Source of the DNA: Trissonchulus latispiculum
Lineage: Eukaryota > Nematoda > Enoplea > Enoplida > Ironidae
Direction: 5' to 3'
Assembly: GCA_030248195.1 (NCBI GenBank)
Contig: JASAND010021126.1
Location: 1 to 64,000 of the forward strand
DNA length: 64,000 nt
Below are positions 33,615 through 45,335 of the stretch, piece after piece. A model generated the notes under the pieces. It saw nothing but the letters and a program-made list of their open reading frames with translations, made no database searches and was not told the origin of the DNA. A program made the position numbers and the translations under genes. The stretch's first letter is position 1. Every line of letters starts with the position of its first letter.

Positions 33615-35823
33615 ACACGCTTGATCTGACACAATACTGCAATAATGCTGGTAGGTAGTATACTCTGGTGTTGCTTCAGTAGCCCATGTTAACTCAAAAA
33701 GTTTTAACCTAGGCCTCCTGTTGTGTACATCCTGTCCCTCGCCCTTCCATATTAACGTTTTAAAACCTAGTCCTCTATGAGCTTAAAACCTAATGGCACA
33801 CTTATTGCAGTTTTCATGCTCCATTGGACCAATTTTGTTCTTGTTACAGTGTTGATACTAAACTTTGACAAACATCTGATTGCATAAAATTGTAGGATCA
33901 TAAGATTACTATGAAACACTATGAAACAGAACACCATGTGCATTTCATGCGAATGAATGTGAAAAGCATTATAAACTTCAAAACTTAATTCAAAACTGGT
34001 TACAGAAACCTCTGCGCCTCGAACAATCGCTTTCATTACGTATTACTGTAATCTATTTGCTAGACTTTTGTATCGATCGGATGTAGCAGCGTCACTGGTT
34101 TCAAGTTTTACTTTAGTCCACATTAACGTCAGTTAAATAGACTTATTGCAGCTATGGATGCTTACAGAACTTCTTAAAAACAATACCATACGTTTTTAAA
34201 TACTCTATCTCTTCCGAGTTGTTTCTTCTCATAACGTTCGTACGGTACTCCGAGCACCTTTGATTCCCAAGTGGGAACCAGCAGTTCTCGCGGATATTGT
34301 AACACTTTAATCCTATAATTAAGAAGTGCAAGTATATATAGATTAATTAAAAATATAAATGTTCTTCTCATAAGACAGACATACACTCCCACATTATTAG
34401 CCAATACCCAATAGTGCTTACATCTTTAGTTTGTGGTAACCTAAAAAGCTGGGTCGAAAAACGTTTTCATATTCTTGTTCAGCGACCCTAAGACCCTTCT
34501 ATACAACTTTTTAGCAAAATCTGGGACAAATGTTTGAGTTTCCCTTATTTCACAGATCGATCAGAAATGCTTCCACATACGCTCATACCAAATTTGACCT
34601 CATTCGATAAAGTTTTTGCGAATTTTAGACCCAGGGGTGCGTATACTGAAGGATCACCGGATATAACATCAGGATTCAGCAGGTCAAAAATCCTGTAAGC
34701 AATTTCTTGGCAAACTTGGAAACAAAAATTTTTGATACTGTTTTGCTGTATATATGTAGTTAGCTTTTCAGGCCTTATAAAAATTAAGGTTACTGACTCT
34801 TAAGGTTGTGTGTTTGCTTGATTCTGTCTCACTTCCCAACCAAACCAGTCTCACTTTCTAACCATTAGTCTCACTTCCTAACCAAGCAGTCCCAATTCAC
34901 AACCTACCAGTCTTATTTCCCAACCTTACAGTCTCACTTCCCAAGAGACACTAAAACGGGGGTATGGGGGGGTCCAACCCCCCCCCCCATTCCGGACAAG
35001 GTACAAGCATTACCGCCATGAGGGGCAAGGGTAAGAAAAATTTTCTGGCAAGGGCTAAGCAGAAATGGCCGGAAAAAATAGGTTTTCGCACCAAAATTCC
35101 AACAAATGTGTGGCGTTTTTACAAGTTTTTAAAAGTAAAAAAAGTTTTTGCCATAGTTTCTTAATTTTTCAAGAACATCGGTCGACATTTTGGAATTTCG
35201 TCTACAAATTGATAATTTTTCTTCCAATTCTCTAATATTTGTGAATTTATATTACTATTACGTTAATTTATGGTTATGGTCACAAGCCCACTCAAAAATT
35301 CGGGTTCAAGGTACAAGCCCCCTCAAAATTTATGGGACAAGCCTCCACCCCAGGATCCAACCATATGTTAATGTATGCTTACCAACCTTACGTTCTCTCT
35401 TTCCAACCATTAGTCTCACGTCCCAACCAAGCAGTCTCACTTCCCAACCTTAGAGTCTCCCTTCCCAACCTTACAGCTGCCCAATCTTCAAAAATTTGGC
35501 TAAAACTGTCCTGAACGCAAACGTCGAATATTTAAGCGGGATTGAGCAGAGAGTGTTAAAAATCTAGAAGTTAAAAAGCAAGTGTTTTTGGAATGTCTCG
35601 TAAAATTTCAACTTTGGGTTTCCTTGTTACGAAGTTCAACTTGTGGCGACCTTATGACCCCACCAACCACCCCCCACGCTTGGCGGCTTGACTGACATGC
35701 AACTGCAGTAGGCTCTCTGGTTTGGAGTATACCATGAAGCGATTTTGTCCTCAAAATGTCCTCAAATTTCTTCTCCTCCCCGATTCTCAAGTAACCAACC
35801 AGAACAAGCAAAAACAAAACAAG

Positions 35824-35829
35824 TTTATT
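35824..35829 (-). terminator. poly(A) signal of the truncated MACPF copy
   Basis: AATAAA on the minus strand with T/G-rich sequence downstream, identical in layout to 44048-44053. Confidence 0.5.
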
Positions 35830-36233
35830 CCGGAAATCTTTATATCGTCGGTCACAAATAATTTTCAGAGAAAAGTAGTAGCTTGAAATTATTCCCGTAG
35901 TATAATATGGACAATGCTATCCATAAACTAGTAGTAGTTTACACACGTATTATTGCGAGAAGCAATATTTAGCAGTGCCCGACAATACTTCTTAAGGTGG
36001 TGGTATCTTTTCGCGTAATGATTTCTGAAAAGCTTTAACTTTCGCCATTTAGGGAGTTAGAAAAAGCTTTATACACGTCATTTTGAAGCCTATGGTCATG
36101 ACATTCACATGAGTTTGCGAAACCAGCCAAATTAGCTAAATACTTGTAATGTAATGCAAACCGTAATGCAAAGCGCAGCTATCACTTTTGGCAAAGTTCT
36201 GTTGAGTATTAGATTGTTTAAAGAAATTTAAAA

Positions 36234-36625
36234 TCAGAAATTTGTATGTAAAAACCTACGGATGTAGCTAATCCCACAGGATTTATAACATGCCCGATGA
36301 ATAGGATAGATGCCGTCAGGTTTCTGCAGGTTTTGCCATATCCGGCAGGTTGGAACTTCAAACTGATGAGCAAAATCCCCCACTTCCAGTCCGTGCAGGA
36401 AAGCATCAATGCTATTGACCCGGTCATATACGGCTTGAGCTGAAGACTTTAAGTTAATGCTGGAGGAAGCATTGGGATAACCACAGACGTGACCAAACTT
36501 GCAGTCAACTCCATCCCTATCAGTCAGTTTTGTGTAAAACAGCGCAGCTTCATCTGTTTGGCAAATCGGATTGTCTGAGTTCCAGCAGTCATCTTGCTCA
36601 TTGTAGCAGTCTTCGTAGCCTTTTC
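36234..36625 (-). pseudogene. last exon of the truncated MACPF copy
   Basis: It duplicates exon 6 of the intact gene (44460-44851), with an open frame of 130 codons including the stop and the eight-cysteine module. The 3' splice site is strong (CTTCTCCTTTCAG). A few substitutions distinguish it from the parent (CYNEQD here, CYNQQD there). It can be spliced only to the chimeric upstream exon, so function is doubtful. Confidence 0.75.
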
Positions 36626-37109
36626 CTGAAAGGAGAAGTAAATTAATAGCAAGGCTGACCCGATTACTCAGAAACCATTTTATCTGAATACTGGAAAATA
36701 AAACCCAATTCTACCGTGTGCGCAATAACATATTTTTAGATAGCGTTTCGTGTGATACGCTTGGTTCAATTGCGCCAGTTTTTAGAATGGCGAAAATTTT
36801 CCTTTGCCATTAAATTAGTGTCCGCAGTGTCCGGTAAGCAAGTGCTGCAGTGCCTTTAATGCAAGTAAGGTAGCAAAGCACCTTGCTTTAATCAAAACTC
36901 AGCTAACTACTATAAACATTTGGGAGTATGTCACACGAAATGCCCTCCCTAAATTAAATAAACACAATAAGCCTAGAAACCGAATTTGGTGAGCACAAAT
37001 TCTTTACTGATAGATTAGATTAGGTCATTTTTATATTCTTATATCGTGCTCAAAGCTAAATGTATAGCTAAAATTTCTCTTGTTAGATGTCAAGTTCCGA
37101 TGTACTTAC

Positions 37110-37752
37110 CGGTGGACACACATCGATATTGGAAATTACTTTCCGGAACACATGTTTCTCCGTACGCGCAGCTGTCGTTATAACCACAAGCTGAATCTAT
37201 TTTAGAGTTCTTTAAATCAAATTCCTCAGCGTAACGATTGTACAGATCCGCAAACCACAACATCTTCGCCATCAAGACAGTAACGTTAATACTTGGATCC
37301 AGTGATAGGATGGTGTCAACTGTAATGAGGCTGAATATTGGTTCAAACTTCATTTTAATGGGTGCTGGCTTGCTGAATGCTTGACTTGTCCATTCAATTA
37401 GTCCTCGTTTTGGCACAGAGCCAACAGATATTAATTGCTCACTTCCTACGGCAACCTGTGTCTCCTTCGCAGTGTGGGTCCTATTGCTTCCTTGATTCAT
37501 TGAGTGTTCAGATATGTCAGCAATAAGCATTGCTTTACTGGCGGACCCAAAGGCGTAAGGTGTACTGGGAATTAAATCGGCTCGAAAGCCCGACATGCTA
37601 TGGAACAGAAACGTGGCCCGAAGGCCCAACATGCTAGAAAACATAAAATTGGCTATAGTGTCGTGAGTACTGAAAAGCTGGGGTTCTGGGCCCAAAAACA
37701 GCGAAAGTATTGGCCTCCTGGCCGCGGCTTGGATTCGAAAAATAGTGGCCAT
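37110..37752 (-). pseudogene. chimeric exon: repeat-derived start fused to 3' MACPF fragment
   Basis: An ATG at 37752 opens a frame whose first 68 or so codons come from a 199-bp repeat (37557-37755, again at 39388-39586). It then enters, in frame, the last 147 or so codons of the MACPF exon. It ends at the same GTAAGT donor as the parent and can join the last exon at 36625 in phase 1. It lacks the signal peptide, the N-terminal cysteine module, the FGTHY signature and most of the MACPF domain. An intact chimeric frame could reflect recent origin or use of a new start; expression is unknown. Confidence 0.6.
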
Positions 37753-37755
37753 TTG
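37557..37755 (-). repeat. 199-bp repeat, copy at the gene fusion
   Basis: It is nearly identical to 39388-39586 (one visible substitution, CCCGACATGC against CCCGGCATGC). Its minus-strand frame supplies the start codon of the chimeric exon. Confidence 0.85.
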
Positions 37756-39387
37756 TAATACTTAGTAATTAAAGCCTATTCTGGGAGTCCCCGTGACTCT
37801 AAATTAAGCTAACTACTTGATTTACATATGACACGACACGATAATAGACACTTGCTCATGCTGACACGCATTCTTTCGACCATCAATCGGTAAACTGACA
37901 TTTAGACACTTATTCACAGGCACACAATTTCCTACCTAAAATGGGAATTTTATGATAGTTCCGGACGTACGAGTCCCACGCACCCGATGGGAATCAACAT
38001 ACCGTTGAGTTTTTGGAGCAATCCATACCGACAACGTTTTTAGACCCGTCAGGATTCTGCTCTTTAATTTGATAATACTAGTTTTAATACAACCATAATT
38101 TGGGTAATTATTACCGATAGTTGCAGTCAATACCTCCATGTGCTAAATTGATGGCGTTTTGGATTATCCCAATTTTGCAATTCACATGACTAACAGACAT
38201 TCAACTAACCCAATTAATGTACTAATGATTATCGAGAAACGCGATTCAACTACTGATTATTGCTGCACAATAGTTACTAATGTAAGGATGAAGAATGTTA
38301 ATTTTGAAGCTGAAGATCATTAGTTGGGCAGTTTCTTAACAACATTTATACGAATGTGGCAGTCCTCACAACCCCTATCGTACAAGGGGAGTTTTTGTGA
38401 GTTGCCGCTCAATTAATCAAAACATTCATTCATCAGACACTCAAAACAGCATACGAAACAAACATTCAAGATGCATTCAAATCATGCATTTCTGAAACTT
38501 GGTTAAATTCGGAAGCTCACGCTCCATGAGGGGTTTACCCGAATAACAGCCTTACGTAAATTTAGAAACGCATTCACACCCTAGCAGCACATTTTTTCCA
38601 ATACATATCTAACTATTAAAAAATACAAATTACTTAACTAAACCCTAGTTCTATGTGCATATTTGGCTATAAACTTTAAACTTTGTTGCGCTCGGATTTG
38701 GCTTTTGCAATTTTGCAGAATTGCTTTATAAAAGGAATTTTGGGAGAGTTGAAGCTTGAAACTTTGATGAAACTTTGTATAAAGTTTGAAAGAAAGCCAG
38801 TGAGTAATAATTGCTCGGCAATTATTACTAACAACAGAGTTAATTTAAACTAAATACACAATTAACTGAAAACTACAGAAAGCTGAGGAAGCCGGCCATT
38901 CCTCCCAAAACTGCTTAATAATTAATTAACTGAGATTGATGTAAACTCAACGTTTTAAGATCAGTTTTAAAACGACCTATACGGTTTTAATACTTATCAA
39001 TTTTGAAGCCGACCTAACGCTGAAATTAAGACACAATACAGAACTGTTGTTTTAAACGACCGCAGTGCCTTTTGTAAAAATCCTGGTCGGCAACTCCTAG
39101 TTGCCGGCTGTGGGGATAACGTTTCTGCTAACTAACTTATTAATTTCAGAGCCGTAATTAAGGGGCTCTCTAACTCAAAACTCAGAGGTTAGGCCCCACT
39201 CAAAATCCCGTTAAATCTACAAAAAGAAACCCCAAAAGTGACAACTGAAAGGTAGAAAAAGGAAAGGGCAATTTTGTTGTGAAAAGAGTAATTCCTGGTT
39301 TGACTAGAAAGACGAAGTGTACAACAGAAAAGCGAAAGAGGCACGTTTTTATCCTCTGTTTAGAAATCATAAAATAATAGCGAAATA
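37756..39387. other. no gene seen
   Basis: AT-rich sequence with only short frames and no recognisable element ends. Confidence 0.45.
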
Positions 39388-39586
39388 AAGGTGTACTGGG
39401 AATTAAATCGGCTCGAAAGCCCGGCATGCTATGGAACAGAAACGTGGCCCGAAGGCCCAACATGCTAGAAAACATAAAATTGGCTATAGTGTCGTGAGTA
39501 CTGAAAAGCTGGGGTTCTGGGCCCAAAAACAGCGAAAGTATTGGCCTCCTGGCCGCGGCTTGGATTCGAAAAATAGTGGCCATTTG
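39388..39586 (-). repeat. 199-bp repeat, second copy
   Basis: Matches 37557-37755. The minus-strand frame (ATG at 39583) continues to 39200 as a 127-codon frame with no recognised domain. The flanking sequence to about 40.3 kb is rich in GGCC words, suggesting that the repeat belongs to a larger unidentified element. Confidence 0.8.
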
Positions 39587-39589
39587 GCC

Positions 39590-41830
39590 TTAGAATATAA
39601 AAAGGGGCCAATCGGCCAAAAAACAGAAGTACACATTAAATTCGGCCAAAGGGGCCACAATACAAAATCCTAGTTTTTATCCTAGATGGCAGTTCTAGGC
39701 CGGACATAGAAGGTCCATAAGGCCACTCAAGTTGTTAGTGTTCGGGTTTAAGCTCAGCTTTCCTCTCTGACCCAAGGGCCAGAGAGATCCCTAATTTTTC
39801 TGGAATTGGGGGTGTGTACTGCTATTTTCCCGCGTCACACCAGTGACACGAGAAGCAGTACACAGGGGAAAGGGGACATTTTTGCAGCCGCTCTCGGCTG
39901 AGTCCTAACGAACACTGATTGAAATTTGAAAATCGGCGGACAAGGGACAGCTCGTTGACAGCTTGTAATAAAAGCGGCTTTCTTTAATTTTGGGGGAAAC
40001 TTCTAGAAGCTTCTAGAAGCTTCCCATGTTTTACATGTAAGATCCGGGCTCTTTTCGGCCCGGGGACCAGGTGAGGGGTCAGATTAATGATATTGGGGAA
40101 ATATTGCCCCCAACTGGTCCCTTTTTTGATGGATTTCGGGGTCGAAACTTGGGCGAATTTTATAGAATTTTGGGTTTACACATAAACGTAACCAAAGGGA
40201 TAGATGATGAAAGTACGCTCTCAACTTGCCCAAAAATTGACAGAAAATTTCGGGGTTTTGGCCAACTTGGGCCTACACAATACGGAAGAAATTTCAATAG
40301 TTTAAGTTAAATCAGAAAATTAGTATATTAAAGTCAAAAATAGTTTAATAATTCTTTGTTTTCGGCCCCTCATTCTTGAGTTTTGCTTGGACTTTTGGCC
40401 GAAAACAAAGCGTGCCGGTCATTTGTCTCCGGCAACAATTGTTCCTTGCTACTGGAAACTCCTTGTTTCCAACAAGTCGAAAGCAAGAAGGCGAGAGCCA
40501 GGAGAAAAATAAAACAGAAAAAAGATGAAAAAAATATGCACATAGTTATTTTTACGTAAATTCTAGCTAACTAAAAATTATATTACTGAATTCTACGTAC
40601 TTAACTACCTGGGTTTGATTTCCTTCCTTTTTGATTTAATTTATTTTTGAGGCAACTAGGCCCCCTTCGAACCAATAGGATGTACAAAAGGTGTATACTA
40701 ACTCTCTTTTCGAGAGGCAATTCTCCTGCTGGACTAAAGGCCAGCCCAAAGTTCATGTGAGGACAGCCTTCCAGACAATATGATTGGACTTAACGCAAAG
40801 GTTACGTAAGTCTTAGTTAAGTTACACCTTTTTTTGAAATACTAAAATTATGAAACGGCAAACATTTTACTAAAACATTTTTGGCCATAACGTTCTTAAT
40901 ATTGGGAGTTGAGAAATAAAATTTACGTTTTTGGAATCAGCGTCGAATTGCCTTTCGATTGAGCCTATGTTATGTTTCCACATAAAATTTTGATTATTAC
41001 GTAATAATTGCCTAATTAACACTAATTAACCCCAATTAACATTTTTAAGTCATATTATTACTAATTTAACCTAACTGATTATTAAAAATGGGGAATTAAT
41101 GTCAAATAACGTTGGACATGACTGCCTACGTCTAAGCACAGTTACCTGTGCATTGGTAACTACATGTTATTTGCTGATTAGGGCTAACACTGCACAGCAA
41201 CTACCGTATGCCAATGAACCATCTTCGTATGATTAGATTTGATAGTGAATTGAAATTATAGTTTGCAAACCAAGAAGAATTATGCGTTTTTGTGTGTAAT
41301 ATTGAGACCTTTTCTTCGAGTTTTGGGTGGTCGGTAATAAAATGTAAGTTGTCTAAGATTAAGTCCTAATGAAGAGGCACCAGCTCCTCATTAAAGTGTG
41401 AACATTTGCAATTATTATTTGTTTGGGGATAACAAGATTCAAGTGAAAAGGCACCCGCTTTTCACAAGGAGGGAATATCAAGGAATTTCCTTTCAAACTA
41501 CCTAACTGACTAATATGTTTATTAATCTAGGATGTTATTCTTCTTATGTTAGTGATACCCTGACTCTATACTGCAATTTTTAACTAATCTTCCCTTTCGT
41601 TTCCCTAGGGATTAGTTATATTTTAGAGATTGGCAACCCTGTTCTTAAATACACATAAATACAAATATAGCTTGGACGTTCATTCAGGTAACCACGAACA
41701 TGGAAATCTTTAACTTAACCCATTTTCTGAGGCTTTTCTTGGCGTTTTCGAGTGCCCATTGAACAATTCCTTCTTTTTGGATCAATTCTTCAAAATCTGA
41801 TTTTTTATTTAACCAATTTCATTACAAATG
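39590..41830. other. no gene seen; region around the heat-shock element
   Basis: The stretch contains an inverted pair GTGTACTGCT / AGCAGTACAC (about 39810-39865), a strong heat-shock element and a hairpin CCGGGC...GCCCGG (about 40047-40063). An inverted pair GGGACCAG / CTGGTCCC lies at about 40063 and 40110. No exon could be supported on either strand. Confidence 0.45.
39996..40023. promoter_or_regulatory. perfect six-unit heat-shock element
   Basis: GAA and TTC alternate with exact two-base spacing six times: GAAacTTCtaGAAgcTTCta followed by GAAgcTTC. This is the binding consensus of trimeric heat-shock factor, for which three units suffice. No coding exon is recognised nearby on either strand, so the target is unknown; a transposon LTR or an unannotated transcript are options. 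Confidence 0.75.
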
Positions 41831-44047
41831 CTGCCATAATGCTGGTAGGTAGTATACTCTGGTGTTGCTTCAGTAGCCCATGTTAACTCAAAAAGTTTTA
41901 ACCTAGTCCTCCTGTTGTGTACATCCTGTCCCTCGCCCTTCCATATTAACGTTTTAAAACCTAGTCCTCTATGAGCTTAAAACCTAATGACACACTTATT
42001 GCAGTTTTCATGCTCGATTGGACCAATTTTATTCCTGTTACAGTGTTGATACTAAACTTTGACAAACATCTGATTGCATAAAATTGTAAGATCATAAGAT
42101 TACTATGAAACACTATGAAACAGAACACCATGTGCATTTCATGCGAATGAATGTGAAAAGCATTATAAACTTCAAAACTTAATTCAAAACTGGTTACAGA
42201 AACCTCTGCGCCTCGAACAATCGCTTTCATTACGTATTACTGTAATCTATTTGCTAGACTTTTGTATCGATCGGATGTAGCAGCGTCACTGGTTTCAAGT
42301 TTTACTTTAGTCCACATTAACGTCAGTTAAATAGACTTATTGCAGCTATGGATGCTTACAGAACTTCTTAAAAACAATACCATACGTTTTTAAATACTCT
42401 ATCTCTTCCGAGTTGTTTCTTCTCATAACGTTCGTACGGTACTCCGAGCACCTTTGATTCCCAAGTGGGAACCAGCAGTTCTCGCGGATATTGTAACACT
42501 TTAATCCTATAATTAAGAAGTGCAAGTATATATAGATTAATTAAAAATATAAATGTTCTTCTCATAAGACAGACATACACTCCCACATTATTAGCCAATA
42601 CCCAATAGTGCTTACATCTTTAGTTTGTGGTAACCTAAAAAGCTGGGTCGAAAAACGTTTTCATATTCTTGTTCAGCGACCCTAAGACCCTTCTATACAA
42701 CTTTTTAGCAAAATCTGGGACAAATGTTTGAGTTTCCCTTATTTCACAGATCGATCAGAAATGCTTCCACATACGCTCATACCAAATTTGACCTCATTCG
42801 ATAAAGTTTTTGCGAATTTTAGACCCAGGGGTGCGTATACTGAAGGATCACCGGATATAACATCAGGATTCAGCAGGTCAAAAATCCTGTAAGCAATTTC
42901 TTGGCAAACTTGGAAACAAAAATTTTTGATACTGTTTTGCTGTATATATGTAGTTAGCTTTTCAGGCCTTATAAAAATTAAGGTTACTGACTCTTAAGGT
43001 TGTGTGTTTGCTTGATTCTGTCTCACTTCCCAACCAAACCAGTCTCACTTTCTAACCATTAGTCTCACTTCCTAACCAAGCAGTCCCAATTCACAACCTA
43101 CCAGTCTTATTTCCCAACCTTACAGTCTCACTTCCCAAGAGACACTAAAACGGGGGTATGGGGGGGGTCTTAACCCCCCCCCCGTATGGGGGGGGTCCAA
43201 CCCCCCCCCCCAGCCCGGACAAGGTACAAGCATTACCGCCGTGAGGGGCAAGGGTAAGAAAAATTTTTTGGCAAGGGCTAAGCAGAAATGGCCGGAAAAA
43301 AATAGGTTTTCGCACCAAAATTCCAACAAATGTGTGGCGTTTTTACAAGTTTTTAAAAGTAAAAAAAGTTTTTACCATAGTTTCTTAATTTTTCAAGAAC
43401 ATCGGTCGACATTTTGGAATTTCGTCTACAAATTGATAATTTTTCTTCAAATTCTTTAATATTTGTGAATTTATATTACTATTACGTTAATTTATGGTTA
43501 TGGTCACAAGCCCACTCAAAAATTCGGGTTCAAGGTACAAGCCCCCTCAAAATTTATGGGACAAGCCTCCACCCCAGGATCCAACCATATGTTAATGTAT
43601 GCTTACCAACCTTACGTTCTCTCTTTCCAACCATTAGTCTCACGTCCCAACCAAGCAGTCTCACTTCCCAACCTTAGAGTCTCCCTTCCCTACCTTACAG
43701 CTGCCCAATCTTCAAAAATTTGGCTAAAACTGTCCTGAACGCAAACGTCGAATATCTAAGCGGGATTGAGCAGAGAGTGTTAAAAATCTAGAAGTTAAAA
43801 AGCAAGTGTTTTTGGAATGTCTCGTAAAATTTAAACTTTGGGTTTCCTTGTTACGAAGTTCAACTTGTGGCGACCTTATGACCCCACCAACCACCCCCCA
43901 CGCTTGGCGGCTTGACTGACATGCAACTGCAGTAGGCTCTCTGGTTTGGAGTATACCATGAAGCGATTTTGTCCTCAAAATGTCCTCAAATTTCTTCTCC
44001 TCCCCGATTCTCAAGTAACCAACCAGAACAAGCAAAAACAAAACAAG

Positions 44048-44053
44048 TTTATT
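44048..44053 (-). terminator. poly(A) signal of the MACPF gene
   Basis: AATAAA on the minus strand about 410 bases past the stop codon, followed by a T/G-rich tract (CTTGTTTTGTTTTTGCTTG) of the kind that directs cleavage. Confidence 0.6.
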
Positions 44054-44459
44054 CCGGAAATCTTTATATCGTCGGTCACAAACAATTTTCAGAAAAAAGT
44101 AGTAGCTTGAAATTATTCCCGTAGTATAATATGGACAATGCTATCCATAAACTAGTAGTTGTTCTACACACGTATTATTGCGAGAAGCAATGTTTAGCAG
44201 TGCCCGACAATACTTCTTAAGGTGGTGGTATCTTTTCGCTTAATGATTTCTGAAAAGCTTTAACTTTCGCCATTTAGGGAGTTAGAAAAAGCTTTATATA
44301 TACGTCATTTTAAAGCCTATGGTCATGACATTCACAGGAGTATGCAAAACCAGCCAAATTAGCAAATACTTGTAATGTAATGTAAACCGTAATGCAAAGC
44401 GCAGCTATCACTTTTGGTAAAGTTCTGTTGAGTATTAGATGGTTTAAAGAAATTTACAA

Positions 44460-44851
44460 TCAGAAATTTGTATGTAAAAACCTACTGATGTAGTTAATCC
44501 CACAGGATTTATAACATGCCCGATGAATAGGATAGATGCCGTCAGGTTTCTGCAGGTTTTGCCAAATCCGGCAGGTTGGAACTTCAAACTGATGAGCAAA
44601 ATCCCCCACTTCCAGTCCGTGCAGGAAAGCATCGATGCTATTGACCCGGTCATATACGGCTTGAGCTGAAGACTTTAAGTTAATGCTGGAGGAAGCATTG
44701 GGATAACCACAGACGTGACCAAACTTGCAGTCAACTCCATCCCTATCAGTCAGTTTTGTGTAAAACAGCGCAGCTTCATCTGTTTGGCAAATCGGATTGT
44801 CTGAGTTCCAGCAGTCATCTTGCTGATTGTAGCAGTCTTCGTAGCCTTTTC
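44460..44851 (-). CDS. MACPF gene, exon 6 (C-terminal eight-cysteine module)
   Basis: This terminal exon encodes residues 793-922 of the predicted protein. It begins in phase 1, completing a glycine codon with exon 5. The cysteine layout (C-x6-CW-x6-C ... C-x5-C ... CRIW ... C-x3-C) repeats that of exon 4, so the protein carries the module on both sides of its MACPF domain. One N-glycosylation motif (NASS) is visible. The stop is TGA at 44462-44460. The usual pyrimidine tract before the acceptor has become a TTAA microsatellite here, unlike the duplicate at 36625. The module is unknown to me; its pattern suggests a disulphide-stabilised extracellular domain. Confidence 0.78.
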
Positions 44852-44880
44852 CTGATTAATTAATTAATTAATTAATAGTA
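44852..44880 (-). promoter_or_regulatory. 3' splice site with TTAA microsatellite
   Basis: The acceptor reads ATTAATTAATTAATCAG, where the duplicate copy has TTACTTCTCCTTTCAG. The loss of pyrimidines should weaken U2AF binding, although the AG is intact. Confidence 0.6.
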
Positions 44881-45335
44881 AATTAATAACAAGGCTGACC
44901 CGATTACTCAGAAACCATGTTATCTGAATACTGGAAAATAAAACCCAATTCTACCGTGTGCGCAATAACACATTTTTAGATAGCGTTTCATGTGACACGC
45001 TTGGTTCAATTGCGCCAGTTTTTAGAATGGCGAAAATTTTCCTTTGCCATTAAATTAGTGTCCGCAGTGTCCGGTAAGCAAGTGCCGCAGTGCCTTTAAT
45101 GCAAGGAAGGTTGTAACACACCTTGCTTTAATCAAAACTCAGCTAACTACTATAAACATTTGGGACTATGTCACACGAAATGCCCTCCCTTATTTAACTA
45201 AACACAATAAGCTTAGAAACCGAATTTGGTGAGCACAAATTCTTTACTGATAGTTTTTATATTGTTATATCGTGCTCAAATCTAAATGTATAGCTAAAAT
45301 TGCTCTTGTTAGATGTCAAGTTCCGACGTACTTAC

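Larger units (their letters stand above)
33637..37548. repeat. segmental duplication, copy 1
   Basis: It matches 41831-45774 in direct orientation with few differences, at an offset of about 8.2 kb. Content: 3' flank, last exon, intron and part of the MACPF exon. The right edge breaks inside that exon at 37548. Local arrays of GTCTCACTTCCCAACC (about 34830-34945 and 35400-35475) occur in both copies. Two frames preserved in both copies (33767-34036 and 34174-34404, minus) show only the similarity expected from duplication. Confidence 0.9.

Noticed and set aside
33767..34404. Two minus-strand frames (89 and 76 codons) conserved between the duplication copies
   Set aside because: The whole 3.9-kb block is conserved equally, so similarity is not evidence of coding.
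40047..40063. Rho-independent-style terminator hairpin
   Set aside because: The hairpin lies in eukaryotic intergenic DNA without a gene end; the bacterial model does not apply.
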